Assembly (NCBI GenBank): GCA_947499615.1
Contig: CANMOP010000002.1
Coordinates: 62,001 to 126,000 of the forward strand
DNA length: 64,000 nucleotides
Origin: RH-chloro-G1 sp003670575
GTDB lineage: Bacteria; Chloroflexota; Dehalococcoidia; UBA2979
Direction of reading: 5' to 3'
Shown here: in pieces, positions 43,018-54,225 of the stretch
Position numbering within the stretch: the stretch's first letter is position 1
Layout: each line of letters begins with the position of its first letter
Notes under the pieces: model-generated
Told to the model about the DNA's origin: nothing
Databases searched by the model: none
The model's input: only the letters and a program-made list of their open reading frames with translations
Made by a program: the position numbers and the translations under genes

Positions 43018-44592
43018 TTATCGCGCTGGCCGAACGGCCTGTCCCTCGTGCAGCGTGTTCTGGCCAGCCACGATCACCAGATCGCCAGCGCGCAGGCCAT
43101 CGGTCACCTCAACGTTGAGGTGGTCCGCCAGGCCAGTCGTGACGGTTCGGATGCGGACGGTGCCGTCCACCATCGTAAAGACGCGTGCGGCGGTGCCCTC
43201 GGTAATCAGGGCACTGGCCGGGACGATGATTGCGTTCGCCTTCTGGACCGTGAGCAGCCGCACCTGCGCAAGGGTGCCCGGGCGCAGGCGCCCCGTCGGA
43301 TCATCGACGGCCACGATCACGTCCACGGTGTGAGCGCGGGCGTCGCCCGAGGGTGCGATCTGGCGGACGCGGCCGACCAGCGGTCGCTCTTCCCCCGAGA
43401 TGGCGATCTCGGCGGCGAGCCCCGCCGAGATGCGAGGTGCATCGGTGTCGCGCAACGTGATGCGAACCTCGACGCCCTTCGCGGCCAGCATCAGCACCGG
43501 CGTCTGCAACGTCACGTTCGTGCCGGGTTCCACCATGCGCTGCGTGACCATGCCATCAAATGGGGCGCGAACGATCGTGCGCGCCAGATTGGCCTCGGCG
43601 ATCGCGGTCTGCGCCTGCGCGCGGGAGATTGTCGCGTTCACCGCCTGCATATCGGCCTCGGTGTAGGGCGTGAGCTTCGCCTCCAGGGTGTCGCGGGCCG
43701 TGGCGATCTGGGCGCGCTGCGTGCTGACCTCGGCCGCCGAGGGGTTGCCGAGCGCCTCCAGCTTCGCGCGTGCAGCCGCGACGTTGTCACGGGCAGCCGC
43801 AGCGTTGCCGATCGCCGTGCGGTATGCGGCGTTGGCCGTCAGGACGGCAACCGCGCGCGCACCCAGGTCGCTGCGAGCGTCGCCGGCGCGGGAGGTGAGG
43901 AATGACTCGGCGGCCGCCTGTGCGTCGAGGCTGAGTGGCACGTCCGCACTGCCGCATGGAAGCCCGAACGAGAAGTTCGTGGCGCACGCGGTGGCGATGG
44001 CACCGAGCAACTGGGCACGGCTGTTGTCGCCGGCCAGTTCGCTACTCGCCACGCTTGCCTGGGCAGTCGCGAGGGTGGCACGAGCTGCGGCCACGTCGGC
44101 CAGCGATGGCGTCGACAACTGCGCGAGCCGGGCCTCAGCCGCAGCGAGCACCGCACGCGCGCCTGCGACATCGGTCGCACGCGGCCCGGTCAGCAGTTGG
44201 GCGCGACGTGCCTCTGCGGCCTGGAGGTCGGCCTGCGCCTGCTGCACCTGCAGTGGTAACGATTCGGACGCGAGGCTGGCGATGCGATCGCCGGCACGGA
44301 CGGTGCGGCCGACCTCGACATCGACAGTCGCGAGCATGCCGGCCGATGGCGGAGTGACCGTCGCCTGCTGTACGGAGGAGACGAGCCCCGAGTAGGCAAG
44401 TTCTGACCGAATTGGCCCGGTCGCCACGGTGTAGGTCTCGACAGGCGCTTTCGCCGCCGCCGCTTCCTGCACCTGCGACAGGTAGCGGACGCCGAGGGCG
44501 GCCGCTACCAGGAGGCCAACGCACGCGCCGATAGCCGCGCTGGTCATCATTGGATGCCCATGGGCACGAGGGATCGCAGCTGATTCTTCCAC
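43018..44592 (-). CDS. HlyD/RND-type periplasmic adaptor (membrane fusion protein)
   Basis: A 524-residue adaptor: one membrane helix (AAIGACVGLLVAAALGVRYL), a lipoyl/barrel-sandwich domain (VTPPSAGMLATVDVEVGRTV), a long alanine-rich coiled coil and C-terminal beta-barrel domains. The coiled coil is interrupted by an insert with two cysteines, ATACATNFSFGLPCGSADV, unusual for MFPs. The GTG start at 44592 is preferred because AAGGA lies six bases before it; the ATG at 44550 has no site. It is divergent from a second, shorter adaptor and its MFS genes. Confidence 0.85.
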   Translation of the reverse strand: MEESAAIPRAHGHPMMTSAAIGACVGLLVAAALGVRYLSQVQEAAAAKAPVETYTVATGPIRSELAYSGLVSSVQQATVTPPSAGMLATVDVEVGRTVRAGDRIASLASESLPLQVQQAQADLQAAEARRAQLLTGPRATDVAGARAVLAAAEARLAQLSTPSLADVAAARATLATAQASVASSELAGDNSRAQLLGAIATACATNFSFGLPCGSADVPLSLDAQAAAESFLTSRAGDARSDLGARAVAVLTANAAYRTAIGNAAAARDNVAAARAKLEALGNPSAAEVSTQRAQIATARDTLEAKLTPYTEADMQAVNATISRAQAQTAIAEANLARTIVRAPFDGMVTQRMVEPGTNVTLQTPVLMLAAKGVEVRITLRDTDAPRISAGLAAEIAISGEERPLVGRVRQIAPSGDARAHTVDVIVAVDDPTGRLRPGTLAQVRLLTVQKANAIIVPASALITEGTAARVFTMVDGTVRIRTVTTGLADHLNVEVTDGLRAGDLVIVAGQNTLHEGQAVRPAR

Positions 44593-44773
44593 TGGGCAAT
44601 CCTTACAGGGCCTACGGGCGGCGAATATACAACAAGAATCACCTGTACGGGAGATTCGGTAACCTTCTTGTCCGAGTGATACGCTACGCGCGCTATCGGG
44701 GGGTGGCTGGCGAACGGCCGGGCGGTTGGCTGGGCAGGCGTTCACGCTCGCCCAGTCGGGTTGCGAGGGGCTC

Positions 44774-45475
44774 GTGTCACGTAGGTTGCGGTTCGGGTTG
44801 TTGGTGGCGTGGGCGGCTGTAGTCGCCGTGTTGGTTCCGCTTGCCCTCTGGGGTGGCATCGTCGGGTTCGAGTATTTCCGCGATGGTGGGCGCTACGTGT
44901 CCACCACCGCTGCATCGGTATCAGGTGACCTGGTGGTGGTGGCATCCGTGAACGCGGGGCGTGTGGTGCGGGTCTACCCGGGCACTGGCGCTAGCGTGCG
45001 CGAGGGCGATGCGCTCGCCGAGGTGGAGCTGGCGGCGCCGGTTCGGCTGACGGCCAGTGGCACACCGGTGCTCGCATTCCTCGGCACCACCGATCAGGAA
45101 GTGCGCGTGACCGCACCAGTCGACGGCTCGATCGCCTCGATCCTGGTGGCCGAGGGTACGGCCGTCACGGCCGGCCAGCCGATCATGCGCATCGTCGACC
45201 CCGCGCATCTGCGCGTGACCGCGTATGTGAGCGAGGCCGATCTGCCTCGCGTCCGCACCGGACAGGACGCCGAGGTGTACCTCACCGCCGTCGACCGGAC
45301 GATCACCGGGGTGGTGCAGGCGGTGGTGCCGGCCAGCTCGGTGGCCTTCGCCACGCCGCCTGCGGCGGGTGCGGCCATCGCGCCGACCGTGTACGCGGTG
45401 TTCGTCCGCGTTGACTTGCGTGATACGCCGCAACTGCTGGGCAGTTCCGCCGAGGTGAGAATTCGCGTGCGGTAG
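44774..45475 (+). CDS. Short HlyD-like adaptor protein
   Basis: A 233-residue single-helix protein: basic N-terminus, membrane segment LLVAWAAVVAVLVPLALWGG, a barrel-sandwich half (VSGDLVVVASVNAGRVVRVYP) and a beta-barrel part (VDPAHLRVTAYVSEADLPRV). It lacks the long coiled coil of typical MFPs. The GTG start at 44774 follows GAGGGG; an in-frame ATG at 44726 has no site. It is followed after 16 bases by an MFS gene, so an EmrA/EmrB-like export pair is likely. Confidence 0.8.
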   Translation: MSRRLRFGLLVAWAAVVAVLVPLALWGGIVGFEYFRDGGRYVSTTAASVSGDLVVVASVNAGRVVRVYPGTGASVREGDALAEVELAAPVRLTASGTPVLAFLGTTDQEVRVTAPVDGSIASILVAEGTAVTAGQPIMRIVDPAHLRVTAYVSEADLPRVRTGQDAEVYLTAVDRTITGVVQAVVPASSVAFATPPAAGAAIAPTVYAVFVRVDLRDTPQLLGSSAEVRIRVR

Positions 45476-45491
45476 CTGGAGGGCGGCTGGC

Positions 45492-46979
45492 ATGACGACA
45501 TCCGGCCGCCTGCTCCCGATCGCTACGACGCTATTTGTCGTCATGGTCGGCTTGGCCGTGGCCGATGTGTCCGCCCTCACGATCTCCGCCTTGCTGGTCT
45601 GTCTGGCGATTGTCGCGGTGCTGGCGGTGACCACTGGGCTGCGAGAGGTCACCGCGGCGGTGGACGCAATGCCTGCGCCGGATGCCTCCACGTCACCGCA
45701 GGTGATCGCGAAGGCGTGGCTGGATCGCACGTTCGGTGCGCTGGGCGACCGGCACTTCCGCATGTTCTACCTGGGGAATGTCATGCAGTTTGGCTGCATG
45801 AACATGCAACTGGTGGTGCGTGGCTGGCTGGTGTTCCATCTGACCGGCTCCTTTGCGGCGCTGGGCACCATGGCGCTGGCGAACGCGATCCCGGTACTGG
45901 TCTGCTCCCCGATCGGTGGAGTGATCGCGGATCGCGCGCCGAAGAAGACTGTGATCCAACTGGCGCAGGGTTACAACGTGGTGAACGCGTTATTGCTGGT
46001 GATCCTGGCCGCCGGTTGGTTCGGGCTGCGCCTGGAGTTCTGGCACCTGTTCTTGAGCGCGTTTCTCCAGGGCGCCGTGAACTCCCTCATGCAGCCATCG
46101 CGGCAGTCGATGATTTCCGACCTCGTCCCGCGCGAGCGGCTGATGAATGCAATTGGCATCAACGCCTCCGGGCAGACGTTCATGCAGTTGGTGGCCCCCG
46201 GGCTGGCGGGGTTCCTGATCGCGGCGGTCAGCCCGGCCGCGGTGTTCGGCGTGATCACCACCATGTACGTGCTGGCCATGGTTGCCACCATGGGGTTGCC
46301 AGCGAAGCCGCTGTATGCCTTCGTGCCGGGGGCGGCACCCGTGGGCGGCGGGCATGGCGCGGTGGGCCGACGCCGTGGTGGCGGCGGCATGGCGGACCTG
46401 ATTGCCGGCATGAAGTACGTGGCCACCAGCCGCACGATCCGCGGGATTATGGTGGTGAACTTCCTCATCGTGATCGTCGCGCTGCCGTACACGCAGTTGC
46501 TGCCGGGCTTCGTGGCCGCAGTGCTGCATAAGGGGCCGGTGGAGCAGGGACTGCTGCAGAGCGTGCAGGGGCTGGGTGCGATCGGTGGCGCGATCTTCAT
46601 CGCCTCCGCTGCCGCTACGAAGCGAGGACGGCTGCTACTCTTTGTGGGTGCGCTGCTTGGCGGCGCGATCGTCGCGTTCTCCATGTCGACGATCTACTGG
46701 GTCACGCTGCCGATCATGATCGTCCTCGGCTTCGCGCAGGCGAGCCGTATGGCGATCGGACAGGTGCTGATCCAGGAGTACTCGGAGGATGAGTACCGCG
46801 GGCGCGTGGCCTCTATCTGGTTCATGGAGTTCGGCATCGTGCAGTTCGGGACGTTCTTGGTCGGCCTCCTCGCGGAGGCCGTGGGGCCGCAGCTCGCGAT
46901 TGGCGGCATGGCGGTCATGCTCCTGACCTCCATGGGCCTTGCCTCGTTGTTCATGCCTTCCGTCCGGGATCTGGACTGA
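45492..46979 (+). CDS. MFS transporter (MFS_3 exporter) with extra N-terminal helices
   Basis: A 495-residue transporter. Two extra hydrophobic segments near residues 8-55 precede the usual twelve helices, which begin FRMFYLGNVMQFGCMNMQLV and contain SPIGGVIADRAPKKTVIQLAQ. It resembles enterobactin-exporter-type MFS proteins. A good GGAGGGCGG site precedes the ATG. It lies 16 bases after the short adaptor gene, so the two should work together in export. Confidence 0.86.
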   Translation: MTTSGRLLPIATTLFVVMVGLAVADVSALTISALLVCLAIVAVLAVTTGLREVTAAVDAMPAPDASTSPQVIAKAWLDRTFGALGDRHFRMFYLGNVMQFGCMNMQLVVRGWLVFHLTGSFAALGTMALANAIPVLVCSPIGGVIADRAPKKTVIQLAQGYNVVNALLLVILAAGWFGLRLEFWHLFLSAFLQGAVNSLMQPSRQSMISDLVPRERLMNAIGINASGQTFMQLVAPGLAGFLIAAVSPAAVFGVITTMYVLAMVATMGLPAKPLYAFVPGAAPVGGGHGAVGRRRGGGGMADLIAGMKYVATSRTIRGIMVVNFLIVIVALPYTQLLPGFVAAVLHKGPVEQGLLQSVQGLGAIGGAIFIASAAATKRGRLLLFVGALLGGAIVAFSMSTIYWVTLPIMIVLGFAQASRMAIGQVLIQEYSEDEYRGRVASIWFMEFGIVQFGTFLVGLLAEAVGPQLAIGGMAVMLLTSMGLASLFMPSVRDLD

Positions 46980-47040
46980 CGGTGCGCGGGTTGGGCGCCC
47001 GGTGGAACGCGGGATCGCGTAGCTCGCACCGGGGGTGCCC

Positions 47041-48366
47041 GTGATCGGACTGCGCGCGCTACACGGCTACCTCGAGGCCCCTCCGGACTCCACTCCGGTC
47101 GAACGCCACAACTTCCACCACGCGTTTCGCGAGGCCGCGCTGATCGGTGTGATCAACGCTGCCATCGCGTTCCTGCCGGTGTTCGTGGCGCGCCTCGGCG
47201 GGACAAACCTGGAGGTCAGCCTGGTCACCGCGCTGCCCAGCCTCACTGGTGTGCTGCTTGCCATCCCGCTCGGCGGGTTCATGCAGACGCGGCGGAACAT
47301 CATCCCGTGGTACGCACGTGGGCGGCTGGGCAGCCAGTTGGCGTTCGGGCTGGTGGCACTGGCATCGCTGCTGCTGCCCGGCCGGCTCGTGATCCCGTGG
47401 ATCCTCGCGATCTATGGAATCGCGACGGTGTTCGCCACCATGACCAACGTCTCGTTCAACGTGGTCATGGACGCCACCGCCGGGACGCGAGGGCGCTTCG
47501 AGTTGATGAGCCGACGCTGGTCGATCATGGGCGTCGCCACGGCCGGAAGTCTGGCGCTGGTGGGCACGGTGCTGGGCTGGCTCCCGTTCCCTCTGAACTA
47601 CCAGGTCGTGTTCACCGGGTTCGCGCTCACGGGAGTGTGGGCGTACCAGTTCGGCTCCAGGATTCAGGTGCCCGACCACCCCTCGTCCGCCCGAGGCACC
47701 GCGGGCGAGGCGTTCAGCGCGCGCGTGCGCAGCATGGTCGCGCGCGTGCTCGCCGAGCGCCCGTTCCTGGCATTCGAGGGGCGGCGACTGGTGTATGCCA
47801 TGAGCGCGATGCTGACGCTGCCACTGATCCCGCTGTACTACGTCCGCGTGCTGGACGCGCCGGACCAGTGGATCGGGTTGATGGGCACGGTACAGGCACT
47901 GATGCTGCTGGTGGGGTACGCGATCTGGCGTTGGCAGGCGCGCCTCCGAGGTGCCGGGTTCGTGCTGGCGATGGCGACGTTTGGTGCGGCGCTGTACCCG
48001 GCTGCGCTGTCGCTGACGCATGGGATCGCCTCGGCGGCGGTACTGGCGGGGCTGGGCGCGGTGTTCACCTCCGGCGTGAACCTCGCGATCTTCGATCGGC
48101 TGATGACCACGGTGCCGCGAGGTTATGGCGTCACCTTCAACTCCATCGATACCACCATCGTGTACCTGGCGGGTGTGGTGGCGCCGGTGCTTGGGGCACT
48201 GCTCGCCGACTGGATCGGGATCGGTGGAGCGCTGCGCGTGTCTGCCGTCATCGGGCTGGCCGGCGCGACGCTGTTCGCGTTGGACCGCGGGCCGAGGCCG
48301 GACTCGGCACCAGCGACTCATCTCGAGGGTGTCGTCGACGCCGAATCTGTCGCCCCCGAGGCGTAG
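47041..48366 (+). CDS. MFS transporter
   Basis: A 441-residue, twelve-helix transporter with LVTALPSLTGVLLAIPLGG and a central basic loop, ending in an acidic tail. It is less clearly placed in a subgroup than its neighbour. The GTG at 47041 has GGGGG five bases upstream; GTG at 47035 is also in frame and would add two residues. It follows the MFS_3 gene after 61 bases and may be part of the same export operon or of the glycosylation module downstream. Confidence 0.8.
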   Translation: MIGLRALHGYLEAPPDSTPVERHNFHHAFREAALIGVINAAIAFLPVFVARLGGTNLEVSLVTALPSLTGVLLAIPLGGFMQTRRNIIPWYARGRLGSQLAFGLVALASLLLPGRLVIPWILAIYGIATVFATMTNVSFNVVMDATAGTRGRFELMSRRWSIMGVATAGSLALVGTVLGWLPFPLNYQVVFTGFALTGVWAYQFGSRIQVPDHPSSARGTAGEAFSARVRSMVARVLAERPFLAFEGRRLVYAMSAMLTLPLIPLYYVRVLDAPDQWIGLMGTVQALMLLVGYAIWRWQARLRGAGFVLAMATFGAALYPAALSLTHGIASAAVLAGLGAVFTSGVNLAIFDRLMTTVPRGYGVTFNSIDTTIVYLAGVVAPVLGALLADWIGIGGALRVSAVIGLAGATLFALDRGPRPDSAPATHLEGVVDAESVAPEA

Positions 48367-48432
48367 CGCCGGCGGGTTCCCACTGCGTTCGAGTGCCACA
48401 GGGCGCGGTCCGGGCTACCATGCCTCCCACGC

Positions 48433-50244
48433 ATGGCAAACGAGCGACATCAAGGTCAGTCGTATGGGGGCGCGTCGCTCTGGGAGCGTGCGTGTCAGCA
48501 TTGGCCGCTGCTTGCCGTGCTGCTCACCTTCGTCGCCTCCATGGGTGTGGTGCACACGCTCGCCGCCGTCGCGATCAGCGATGACTGGGTGTACATCCGC
48601 TCGGTCGAGATTCTCGTGCGTGAGCATCGGCTGTACGTGCTGCCGATTGCCACCGCGCACCTGGTGTTCCAGATCGTCTGGGCTGGGCTGTTCGCCAGCG
48701 TCTTCGGCCCCTCGTTCGGCGTGATCCGGCTGTCGGTCGCGGTGCTCTGGTTGCTGAGCGGGATCGCGTTCTACGGCTTGGTGTGGGAGCTCACGGGGAA
48801 GCGGGCGTTGAGCGCGCTGGGCGCCTTCGCGTACCTGTTCAACCCGCTTGCGTACGTGCTGGCGTTCACCTTCATGACCGACTCGCCATTCACCGCCCTC
48901 CTCACGATGGCGGCGTACACCACCGTTCGAGGCTTGCGCGGCCCGGACGCGACTCGGTGGCTCCTTGCCGGCTCCACAGTGGCTGCCGCGGCGGTGCTGG
49001 TGCGCCAGCCGGGGTTGCTGATCCCGCTGGGGGTGGTGACGGCGCTGTGGCTGACCGGACGGTTGCGAGTGAACCTCGCCGGGGTGTGGCTCGGGCTCCA
49101 GATCTCGGCGCTGCCGTTCGCCGCGTATGTGGCGTACTACTTCTGGCTGACGCGTATCAACGGCGTGCCAGTCACGCAGACCCTCATGCGCGATCAACTC
49201 ATCGAGGGCGGGCTGGGCGCACTGAGCCAGCACGCGGCGCAGATGTTCATCATCGAGGCCACGTACATCGGGTTGTTCGCGCTACCGATCGTGGCCGCCG
49301 CGGCACCGGCGCTGTTCGCGCTGATGCGTACGTTGCCGGGGCGATGTTGGACGGCGGTGATCGTCTGGGAGACGTTGATCCTCGCGGGGTTTGCTGGCCT
49401 CTGGCAGACCGGGCATGTGATGCCGTACGTGCCGCACTTCTTCTCCCGCGCGGGCCTCGGCCCGAACGACCTGCTCATCGCGCGCAGTCCAGTCGCCGAC
49501 CCCTGGTTCTTCTCCACGCTCACACTGGTGTGCACCGCTGCGGCGTTGGCGATGGTGCCGCTGCTGATCCGCGCCCTCGATGCCGTGCGTAGCGACGCCG
49601 GCACGAGTGCCCAACGTCTCGCGATTGGTGGCGAGCACGGTGGCGGTGCCGGGACGGCCGAGCGCGGCGGCGGTCTCGACGGCGGTCGCGATGGCGTGAC
49701 CGTGTTGCTCTCGCTGCTGGCGTGGCAGGGCGTGGGCGGGCTGCTGGTGTCCACGCACTTCCGCTATTGGATGATCGGCGGCGTGAGCGCGCCAAGCCTC
49801 GATCGGTATCTGTTGCCGCTGTTGCCGCTGGCATTGGCGGCGCTGGTCTGGGCCGTTCGCGACCTCCGGCTGTCGCTGACCGCCGGGTGGTGGTTCGCGC
49901 TGCTGTTTGGCATCGTGGCCGTAGTGGGCACACGCGACAACATCGTCTTTCACGAGGTGACGTGGGAGCTCGCGCGGGTCGCGAATGCCGAGGGCGTCCC
50001 AAATCTGAAGCTCGACGCTGGCGCGGCGTGGGACGGCTACTACGTCGGCGAGTACTCGTATGAGCGCATCGGCATCGGCGTAGTGCAGGACCCGCGATGG
50101 TGGATTGGCCTGTTCGCCCCGGCGATCGATTCCGAGTACCTGATCACGGTGGAGCCGCCGCCGGGGCATACCGTGGTGCATCAGGTGTCCTCCCGGCTCT
50201 GGCTCGATCCGGAGGCCCAGCAGTACCTCGTCCGCCGTCCGTAG
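48433..50244 (+). CDS. GT39-like membrane glycosyltransferase
   Basis: A 603-residue polytopic protein with about eleven helices. The first exported loop carries the acidic motif VAISDDWVYIRSVEIL near residue 48, the position of the catalytic aspartate in GT-C enzymes of the PMT/ArnT type. These transfer sugars from polyprenyl phosphate donors to proteins or lipids at the outer face of the membrane. The GtrA and methyltransferase genes that follow support a polyprenyl-linked glycosylation role. Closest named family is uncertain; sugar and acceptor are unknown. Confidence 0.75.
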   Translation: MANERHQGQSYGGASLWERACQHWPLLAVLLTFVASMGVVHTLAAVAISDDWVYIRSVEILVREHRLYVLPIATAHLVFQIVWAGLFASVFGPSFGVIRLSVAVLWLLSGIAFYGLVWELTGKRALSALGAFAYLFNPLAYVLAFTFMTDSPFTALLTMAAYTTVRGLRGPDATRWLLAGSTVAAAAVLVRQPGLLIPLGVVTALWLTGRLRVNLAGVWLGLQISALPFAAYVAYYFWLTRINGVPVTQTLMRDQLIEGGLGALSQHAAQMFIIEATYIGLFALPIVAAAAPALFALMRTLPGRCWTAVIVWETLILAGFAGLWQTGHVMPYVPHFFSRAGLGPNDLLIARSPVADPWFFSTLTLVCTAAALAMVPLLIRALDAVRSDAGTSAQRLAIGGEHGGGAGTAERGGGLDGGRDGVTVLLSLLAWQGVGGLLVSTHFRYWMIGGVSAPSLDRYLLPLLPLALAALVWAVRDLRLSLTAGWWFALLFGIVAVVGTRDNIVFHEVTWELARVANAEGVPNLKLDAGAAWDGYYVGEYSYERIGIGVVQDPRWWIGLFAPAIDSEYLITVEPPPGHTVVHQVSSRLWLDPEAQQYLVRRP

Positions 50245-50376
50245 CCTGCCTCACCCTGACGAAGACGCATCCCCCCGAGGCCCGCCGACCCTGACCGAGG
50301 GGCGCTCACGGCTGGGATTTGCCATACTGGATACCCACCCGTCGTCTGGCGGACGGGTCGACGCTGCGGGAGGCGT

Positions 50377-50901
50377 GTGATCGTGCTTCAGCGCCTCTTT
50401 GCTGCCCTGCTGGCTCTCCTGCTGTCGCGTCAGTTGCGACGGTTCGTCGTGGTCGGGCTCTGCTCGGCGATCACGGACTTCTCCGTGTTCAACATCGCCC
50501 TCGCCTACCTCGGGCCGTCCGCGTGGCACGCGGTCATCGCCAACACGCTGTCGTTCACCGCGGGCACCTGCGTGGGGTACACGCTGAACTCTCGATACAC
50601 CTTCAGCGCGGAGCGTTCGCGTACCTCGGCGGCCCGCTATCTGGCGGTGGCGGTGATTGGCGTCGCAATCTACGACACCGGACTATTCCTGCTGCTGCTG
50701 AAGTTGGACGCGAGCAGCACGCTCATGACGAATGCCGCCAAGGTGTTCGTGGTGGCGCCGTCCGCCACGTGGAACTTCATCGGGTTCAGCCTCTTCGCCT
50801 TCGGTGGTGCGCGTGCGGGCACGGGAGCAGGCGCTGCCACGCCCGCAACGAGACCACTGGCGGCCGGAATAGCGACGGAGACCATCGATGGACGTCGCTG
50901 A
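50377..50901 (+). CDS. GtrA family membrane protein
   Basis: A 174-residue protein with four membrane helices and the GtrA pattern: RRFVVVGLCSAITDFSVFNIAL, then NSRYTFSAERSRTSAARYLAV, then WNFIGFSLFAFG. GtrA-type proteins help flip or present polyprenyl-phosphate-linked glucose for glycosylation of cell-surface polymers. The GTG start at 50377 has GGGAGGCGT upstream. Its end overlaps the methyltransferase start by 14 bases. Confidence 0.87.
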   Translation: MIVLQRLFAALLALLLSRQLRRFVVVGLCSAITDFSVFNIALAYLGPSAWHAVIANTLSFTAGTCVGYTLNSRYTFSAERSRTSAARYLAVAVIGVAIYDTGLFLLLLKLDASSTLMTNAAKVFVVAPSATWNFIGFSLFAFGGARAGTGAGAATPATRPLAAGIATETIDGRR

Positions 50902-51697
50902 GATCAGCCGCCTGGCTGCATACGAGGACTGGTACTGGTGGCACCGCGCGCGCCGACGGATCATCGACCGCCTGCTGCAGCGCGCGCTGGGCGAGGGTGA
51001 CGCCACCCGGCGAATCCTGGATGTCGGAGCGGGCACCGGGGCCACCTCGCAGGCGCTTCGGAAGTACGGCCGCGTGATGGCCGTCGACCTGAGCACGGAA
51101 GCGACCATCGTCGCTCGCCGCCGCGGCCTCGATGTCGCGAGGATGGACGCCGGCAACCTGGCGTTCCCGGACGCAAGTTTCGACGTGGTCGTCGTGCTGG
51201 ATGTGATCGAACACCTGGAGGACGATGCCGCCGCCGTGCGCGAACTGCGCCGAGTGTTGAAGCCGGGCGGCGTGCTCCTGGCTACCGTCCCGGCCTACAA
51301 GTGGCTCTGGAGTAGCCACGATGTCGCGAACCACCACTTCCGCCGCTACCGCCAGAGCGAGCTGCGGCGCCTGCTCCGAGGCGGCGACTTCCACGTGGAG
51401 GTCTGTTCCTACGTGATGATGAGCATGTTGATCCCGGCGGCGGCGTACCGGCTCTTGGAACATCTGCCCGGCCGCAAGGTCGCGGACGATGAGGCGCACG
51501 TCCGGTTCACGCCCGTGCCGCCGCTCATCAATTGGGCGCTGTCACACGTCGCGGCATGGGGTGGGTACTTCGCGGGGCGAGTTTGGCTGCCGTTCGGGCT
51601 CAGCATCGCTGCCGTGGCGCGCAAGCCGCTCGATGCTCCTCGCGCGGCCTCGGACGAGTCGTCCGGGACACCGGCCGGGCGACCGTCTTCGACATAA
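50888..51697 (+). CDS. Class I SAM-dependent methyltransferase, glycan/lipid-associated
   Basis: A 269-residue methyltransferase with motif I ILDVGAGTGATSQALRKYG, MDAGNLAFPDASFDVVVVLDVIEHLED and the methyltransferase_11 block LKPGGVLLATVPAYKWLW. The C-terminal part has a hydrophobic stretch (LINWALSHVAAWGGYFAGRVWLP) suggesting membrane association. It overlaps gtrA and probably modifies the same lipid- or glycan-linked product. Its end converges with thiC, separated by a loose inverted repeat. Confidence 0.83.
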   Translation: MDVAEISRLAAYEDWYWWHRARRRIIDRLLQRALGEGDATRRILDVGAGTGATSQALRKYGRVMAVDLSTEATIVARRRGLDVARMDAGNLAFPDASFDVVVVLDVIEHLEDDAAAVRELRRVLKPGGVLLATVPAYKWLWSSHDVANHHFRRYRQSELRRLLRGGDFHVEVCSYVMMSMLIPAAAYRLLEHLPGRKVADDEAHVRFTPVPPLINWALSHVAAWGGYFAGRVWLPFGLSIAAVARKPLDAPRAASDESSGTPAGRPSST

Positions 51698-51718
51698 CTT
51701 GATGGCGAGAGGCAACCG

Positions 51719-51765
51719 CCGCAGCCGGGACGATGAGGCCCCGACTGCGGCCAGTCCGGCTGCGG
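51719..51765. terminator. Loose inverted repeat between convergent genes
   Basis: CCGCAGCCGG (51719-51728) and CCGGCTGCGG (51756-51765) are perfect 10-bp inverted copies, but the 27-base spacer is long and can pair internally in other ways. It lies next to the thiC stop and might act as a terminator for the methyltransferase gene; support is weak. Confidence 0.35.
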
Positions 51766-51766
51766 G

Positions 51767-53529
<1,763 letters not shown>

Positions 53530-53533
<4 letters not shown>

Positions 53534-54225
53534 CGCGGATTGCCTCTCTGTGCGGGACTGGTTGGTTGCATGGGACTGGTTGAGTTGACCGCCGCGGCAA
53601 GCGCCGCGAGGTATGCATGGATGGCCTCGGCCGGCGAGGGCGCGCCGAGCACTCCGGAGACGACGGCGACCCCGTACGCTCCGGCCTGGATGCACGCTGC
53701 GACGCGTTCAGGGCTGATGCCGCCGATGGCGATCACCGGCACCGTCGATGCCTCGGTGATCGCGCGGAGCGCCTCGACGCCGACGCCGTCGCCGGGCTTC
53801 GAGCCGGGAGCGTGCACCGCGCCGAAGACCGCGAAGTTCGCTCTCGCCTCCTCTGCGCGGTGCAGTGCCGCCTCCGAGTGGATCGCCGCGCTGTGCACAC
53901 GCAGCCCATCGAGGGGTGCGGCGGCCGGGATTGCGTCCTCCGGCCAGTGCAGCCCGTCATACCCGAGTGCTGCCGCGAGGTCGGCGCTGCTCGCGTCACC
54001 GTTGAGCAGCGCGGGCACGTCGGCAGGGATCGCCTCACGCGCACGGACGGCGAGGTCGGCGAGCGCGTCGCCGAGGTAGGTTTTCGCGCGCACCTGCACC
54101 CACACCGGTTCGCCACGCGCGGCCTCACCGACCGCGCGCAGCGCAGCCAGCCAACGGTCGTCGTCGCCCGCATACGCGCGATCCGCGACCACGAGCAGCC
54201 TTGGGGCCAGCATCGGCATCACCAT
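53530..54225 (-). CDS. tenI: TenI/ThiE-like thiazole tautomerase
   Basis: A 231-residue TIM-barrel protein related to thiamin phosphate synthase. It has VPALLNGDASSADLAAALG, GLHWPEDAIP and VIAIGGISPERVAACIQAGA, but lacks the pyrophosphate-binding pattern of ThiE, and a full ThiE gene is present in the same operon. TenI isomerises the thiazole tautomer from ThiG to the carboxylate form used by ThiE. The start at 54225 has GGAGAG upstream and overlaps thiG by seven bases; an ATG at 54219 is also possible. Confidence 0.83.
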
